Below, in pieces: positions 61,118-64,000 of a DNA stretch of 64,000 bases; the first letter of the stretch is position 1; the number at the start of each line of letters is the position of its first letter. Made by a program: the position numbers and the translations under genes. The stretch lies in NCBI GenBank assembly GCA_039944535.1, contig JBDUYP010000013.1, positions 1-64,000 of the forward strand, read 5' to 3'. This DNA is from JAMZMI01 sp039944535 (GTDB lineage Bacteria > Bacteroidota > Bacteroidia > Cytophagales > Cyclobacteriaceae). Under the pieces are notes generated by a model. That model searched no databases. It worked only from the letters and a program-made list of their open reading frames with translations, and was not told the origin of the DNA.

Positions 61118-62746
61118 TTATAGGCCTAAAATGTGAGCTCCCTGTTCAAAAACTATGTCAACGGGAATGCTTTCTGCTTCCAGTCTGTCCAGATCGCTTT
61201 GCAGTTCTGAACCGATGGCTCCTTTGTCGGCTAGTAGCGCAACTACTCCGTCGTAATCGCCATCTCCTTGCAACGTCAGAATCAACTCTGAAAGGTCATT
61301 CATGGCTGATTTCAACTTTTCATAATCTACAGAGTAGTATCCTTCGGCAGATTTGGTAAAGGCTCCTTTTTCCTTGAAGAAGTTGAAGCGGATCATGTTG
61401 GCCTTGCCGTGAGAGCTTGCCGCTCCGAAACGCACAGACCTAAATATCCCCGCCATGAAGGTGGTGTAATAGTCTTTGAGGTCTCCTTCTATTTCGCCTT
61501 GAGCATATAGCTGCGTGATCATATATAAACCCAAAATATCCGCTTTGCCTTCTTCCAGAGCGGAGTAGTGTTCTTTTAGGGCTTCACGAACGGTTCCTTT
61601 GCCGTTGATGGTGTTTTTGATACCAAGACCGTGGGCCACTTCATGAAACATGGTGTTTCCGAAAAATGCATCAAAGGTGATATACTGCTGCTGACTGGGG
61701 TCGATCAGTACCTTTGAAATAGGCAAAAGGATCTCATCAAATTTGGCTCTCATGGCATTTTTAAGCTGGAGTCGGCGCGAACCTTTCTCCAGTTGAACCA
61801 CTTCATCATTGGGCAGGTTGATAGCTATGGTTTTTGAGCCTGAATTACAATCCCCGGCATAATACACCACATCGTAAGCGTTCAGGTCAGCATCGCTTCC
61901 CGGCTTTTCTGCTTTGTATTCTGCTGGTACAGGGATGCCTTTCTGCAACTCAGGCAAGAAAGCTGCATACTTGGATAACCGGTCGCTCCAGCTTTTGTCT
62001 TTCACCAAAACGTAGGCTTCATGAGCGGCTTTCTTTCCAAAGAGCTTGTCCTCGTAATTTTCAATTGGCCCGATGACAATGTCAAGTCCATTGGTTTTCA
62101 TATCCATCCAAGCCATGTCACTTTCTCTGTATTCGTCATTGAGCACAGCTTCAGCCCTTAGGTTTAAGTATTTTTTCAAGCCTTCATCCTCAGCAAAGTC
62201 AGCGGCTTCTTTCAGTAGGGATGACACTTTTTGAACTTCTTCTGCAAACATTTCATAGTATGGCACTACCATCAGGTTACCCTCATCATCACGTCTCAGG
62301 AATGTGTAGAAGCTCTCCTTGCCAGGAAGATTAGCCTTTTCATATTCTTCTTTGGTCATATCCGCAGGGTAGAAGTTGGCACCCTCAGGTTTTGCTCCGA
62401 ATCCTTCTAAAAATGGTTTGTTATCATCCAGTCTGTCCCACGGGCCGTAGTTGATATTCAGATAATCAATCATAGCCGGATCCTCAACGCCTGCTAGTAG
62501 TGCATCTTTGTCACCATATGCTTCATACCAAAAAAGGCCATTCATGATGTCGGCAGCTTCGATCAGCTTTGGGATCATGGCTTTCTCTTTTTCAGAAAGC
62601 TGTGAGAGGTCTGTGGTGAGTTTTACTTTTTTATAATCATCCAATTTTCCTGCAATAGGGCTTACGGTTTCAGTGGTTTCTTTTTTTGGCTGACTGCAAA
62701 ATGATAGGATCAGTGCAATGCCCAAAAGGAGGTATGAGTGTCTCAT
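61118..62746 (-). CDS. M49-like (dipeptidyl-peptidase III family) lipoprotein
   Basis: 542 residues. The lipoprotein signal has lipobox LSFC (Cys17). The zinc motif is HEVAHGLG, with a second site EEGKADILGLY contributing a Glu and Asp. Overall it resembles dipeptidyl-peptidase-III-family proteins. True M49 enzymes have HExxGH with an extra residue; this one has plain HExxH, so activity could differ. Probably located on the periplasmic face or surface. It is followed with no spacing by the small membrane protein. Confidence 0.78.
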   Translation of the reverse strand: MRHSYLLLGIALILSFCSQPKKETTETVSPIAGKLDDYKKVKLTTDLSQLSEKEKAMIPKLIEAADIMNGLFWYEAYGDKDALLAGVEDPAMIDYLNINYGPWDRLDDNKPFLEGFGAKPEGANFYPADMTKEEYEKANLPGKESFYTFLRRDDEGNLMVVPYYEMFAEEVQKVSSLLKEAADFAEDEGLKKYLNLRAEAVLNDEYRESDMAWMDMKTNGLDIVIGPIENYEDKLFGKKAAHEAYVLVKDKSWSDRLSKYAAFLPELQKGIPVPAEYKAEKPGSDADLNAYDVVYYAGDCNSGSKTIAINLPNDEVVQLEKGSRRLQLKNAMRAKFDEILLPISKVLIDPSQQQYITFDAFFGNTMFHEVAHGLGIKNTINGKGTVREALKEHYSALEEGKADILGLYMITQLYAQGEIEGDLKDYYTTFMAGIFRSVRFGAASSHGKANMIRFNFFKEKGAFTKSAEGYYSVDYEKLKSAMNDLSELILTLQGDGDYDGVVALLADKGAIGSELQSDLDRLEAESIPVDIVFEQGAHILGL

Positions 62747-62790
62747 GCGTGGTTAGATTTTATTTGGTATCTAATTTACTCAAATACTAA

Positions 62791-62823
62791 AAAGAAAGCC
62801 ATCAACAAATGTGCGGATGGCTT
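62791..62823 (-). terminator. Intrinsic terminator of the beta-propeller lipoprotein gene
   Basis: On the minus strand AAGCCATC, twelve-base loop, GATGGCTT, followed by TTCTTTTT. Confidence 0.7.
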
Positions 62824-62838
62824 GTTTAATATATCATT

Positions 62839-62864
62839 GGTCACATTGAGCTTGTCGAAATGTG
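62839..62864. repeat. REP-like dispersed repeat, third copy
   Basis: Contains the same tgagcttgtcgaa core as copies at 14415 and 18115, here within an inverted pair CACATT / AATGTG. It lies between the beta-propeller lipoprotein and the peptidase gene. Confidence 0.65.
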
Positions 62865-62930
62865 TTTTCATTTACAAACAAAGGTTTCGACTGCCCGATA
62901 GCTAAAGGGCAACCTACCAAGTAATATTCT

Positions 62931-63818
62931 TTATTTGTTGAGCTTGTATGCTACCACCTGATTGCCAAAGAAGGTAGGCACATAAACGGTACCGGTTTCT
63001 TCTACATAATCTATATCAGCAGCATTAGCTGTCTCTTTTGTGTCAAGCATGAGAGTCTTATCACCATTTGCGGTCACATAATACACTTCTCCCATCCAGC
63101 TTGATACGAGATAATCAACTCCGGTAAGTTCTACACCATCTCCTCCAAATATGGAGTCAGTAACTACTTTGTATGTCCAGTCATTGGTGTTGATTTCATA
63201 GAAATTTCCTGAGCCTGATGTGGACATAAACATTTTGTCGCCCATATGAAACAGGCCGTTTGGCCGGTTAAACTCACTCGATTCAAGTACAGTAGAAAGA
63301 ACGCCATCTTTGAGCATATGAACTTTATCAGTTCCTGAATCGGTAATGAAAATATCACCATCAGCTGAGATATCAATGTCATTTAAGAATGAAGCTCCTT
63401 CTACTGGATAGGTGTTTAACACTTCACCAGAAGCGATATCTATTTCCCAGATATCGTCTATGTTCGTCACATAGAGTTTTCCATCAAGGATGCCCAGACC
63501 CTTGGGCGCGTGCAGTCCGCTTACCCACATTGGGTCAATGATAGCGCCATCTGTGGGAGAAAGTTTGGCAATGTAGCCATCCCCATCTTTTGCATCAGGA
63601 GGCTCAGCTCCAATGCAGGAAACATACAAGGTAGAATCTGCTTCGTAGAAAATGACAGACTCTGGGGTCATGATTGTCGTGTCGGATTCCCAAACCTTCG
63701 TCAATGATGGCTCAGGTACTTCCGCTACTTCTCCTTTAGTTTCTTCTTTTGCCTTTTGTGGTTGGCAGGACCATGCCACGATAAGTGCAGCAAGTGCGAA
63801 AAGATTGATTGATTTCAT
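62931..63818 (-). CDS. SMP-30/NHL-type beta-propeller lipoprotein
   Basis: 295 residues. The lipobox is VAWSC (Cys18). The rest is six-bladed beta-propeller-like: repeated strands GDGYIAKLSP, KGLGILDGKLYVTNIDDIWEI, LNDIDISADGDIFITDSGTDK, and FNRPNGLFHMGDKMFMSTSG. This resembles SMP-30/gluconolactonase and NHL families. Residues of the divalent-metal site (Asn/Asp in FLNDIDIS and the DSG) are plausible. Substrate unknown; it may be a hydrolase or a binding protein. Single gene with its own terminator. Confidence 0.8.
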   Translation of the reverse strand: MKSINLFALAALIVAWSCQPQKAKEETKGEVAEVPEPSLTKVWESDTTIMTPESVIFYEADSTLYVSCIGAEPPDAKDGDGYIAKLSPTDGAIIDPMWVSGLHAPKGLGILDGKLYVTNIDDIWEIDIASGEVLNTYPVEGASFLNDIDISADGDIFITDSGTDKVHMLKDGVLSTVLESSEFNRPNGLFHMGDKMFMSTSGSGNFYEINTNDWTYKVVTDSIFGGDGVELTGVDYLVSSWMGEVYYVTANGDKTLMLDTKETANAADIDYVEETGTVYVPTFFGNQVVAYKLNK

Positions 63819-63985
63819 AATTGGATTTTATTAATTGGTTCTTATTTCGTTAAGTTAACAACAATTCAAATGAGTCACAGTTTGCTGGCGGCATAGATGT
63901 TTATCCGGCTATTGCACCATTCCTGAAATTTCCTTTTCAATCCTTCCACTTTTTTTACAACTTGATTCAAAATAAAACTCATAGT

Positions 63986-64000
63986 ATGAAAAAATCCATC
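63986..64000 (+). CDS. Start of a gene cut by the window edge
   Basis: ATG at 63986 followed by AAA AAA TCC ATC (MKKSI), the usual basic beginning of a signal peptide. Only five codons are inside the window, so nothing more can be said. Confidence 0.35.

Noticed and set aside
1..64000. tRNA, rRNA, riboswitch or CRISPR loci
   Set aside because: None recognised in the intergenic regions by reading; short or divergent RNAs could be missed without a covariance search.

Overview
The window comes from a member of the phylum Bacteroidota, probably a gliding or surface-living marine cytophagal lineage (inference). The evidence includes type IX secretion (T9SS) sorting domains of both type A and type B, a PorP/SprF protein, a TonB-dependent receptor with an N-terminal carboxypeptidase-regulatory-like domain, Bacteroidota-restricted families (DUF6495, DUF4136 and DUF2141 types), LytS/LytTR pairs, and promoters of the Bacteroidota -7 type TAnnTTTG instead of sigma-70 boxes. 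G+C looks moderate by eye. No tRNA, rRNA, CRISPR array, integrase or transposase was seen.

Layout. 1-6.2 kb: a tightly packed surface-fibre/T9SS operon. It holds the 3' part of an Asp-rich, 216-bp-repeat fibre protein ending in an S74 self-cleaving chaperone, a type B CTD protein, PorP/SprF, and a PorE-like OmpA/LysM protein. 6.2-13.3 kb: a convergent exported TPR-CHAT caspase-like protein, a divergent soluble TPR hybrid histidine kinase, a GH1 glycosidase and an SRPBCC protein. 13.3-22.9 kb: a patchwork accessory-looking zone with a small SH3/DUF3817 pair, a PD-(D/E)XK-like protein, a decayed copy of the 3' end of mnmE, REP-like repeats, a DUF4153 membrane protein, a NEW3/ABC-transporter operon, repeat-rich spacers and intact mnmE. 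23-31.4 kb: a small outer-membrane-type protein, a 1304-residue Ig-repeat T9SS cargo, a YheT-type hydrolase, and a 7TMR-DISM histidine kinase followed by a LytTR regulator. 31.4-35.3 kb: a four-gene iron operon (DtxR, membrane-anchored DtxR-FeoA, FeoB GTPase, FeoB permease) with a DtxR-like operator inside its promoter. 35.3-45.2 kb: mostly housekeeping (glycosyltransferase, dapD, TPR lipoprotein, lysA, NhaC, DUF4136 lipoprotein, NSS transporter, a conserved unknown). 45.3-47.4 kb: an acyl-CoA dehydrogenase with a double palindromic operator. 47.4-52.4 kb: a TonB receptor, DUF2141, TPR, LytS-like kinase, LytTR regulator operon preceded by two consensus LytTR sites. 52.5-64 kb: amidohydrolase, SBP-domain histidine kinase, lipoproteins, aldose epimerase, DUF6495, fatty-acid desaturase, DEAD-box helicase, an M49-like metallopeptidase and a beta-propeller lipoprotein.

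How they work together. The first operon encodes a T9SS cargo, its dedicated outer-membrane partner and a cell-wall anchor, together with a self-trimming fibre. The iron operon is a self-contained import and regulation unit. The TonB operon carries its own two-component system, and the LytTR sites in front suggest it regulates itself. The shared 227-bp region between the acyl-CoA dehydrogenase and TonB genes is the most regulation-dense spot in the window. The most unusual items are the fibre/T9SS operon, the membrane-tethered DtxR-FeoA protein, the mnmE 3'-end ghost with its surrounding repeats, and the LytTR direct repeat plus start-codon hairpin.
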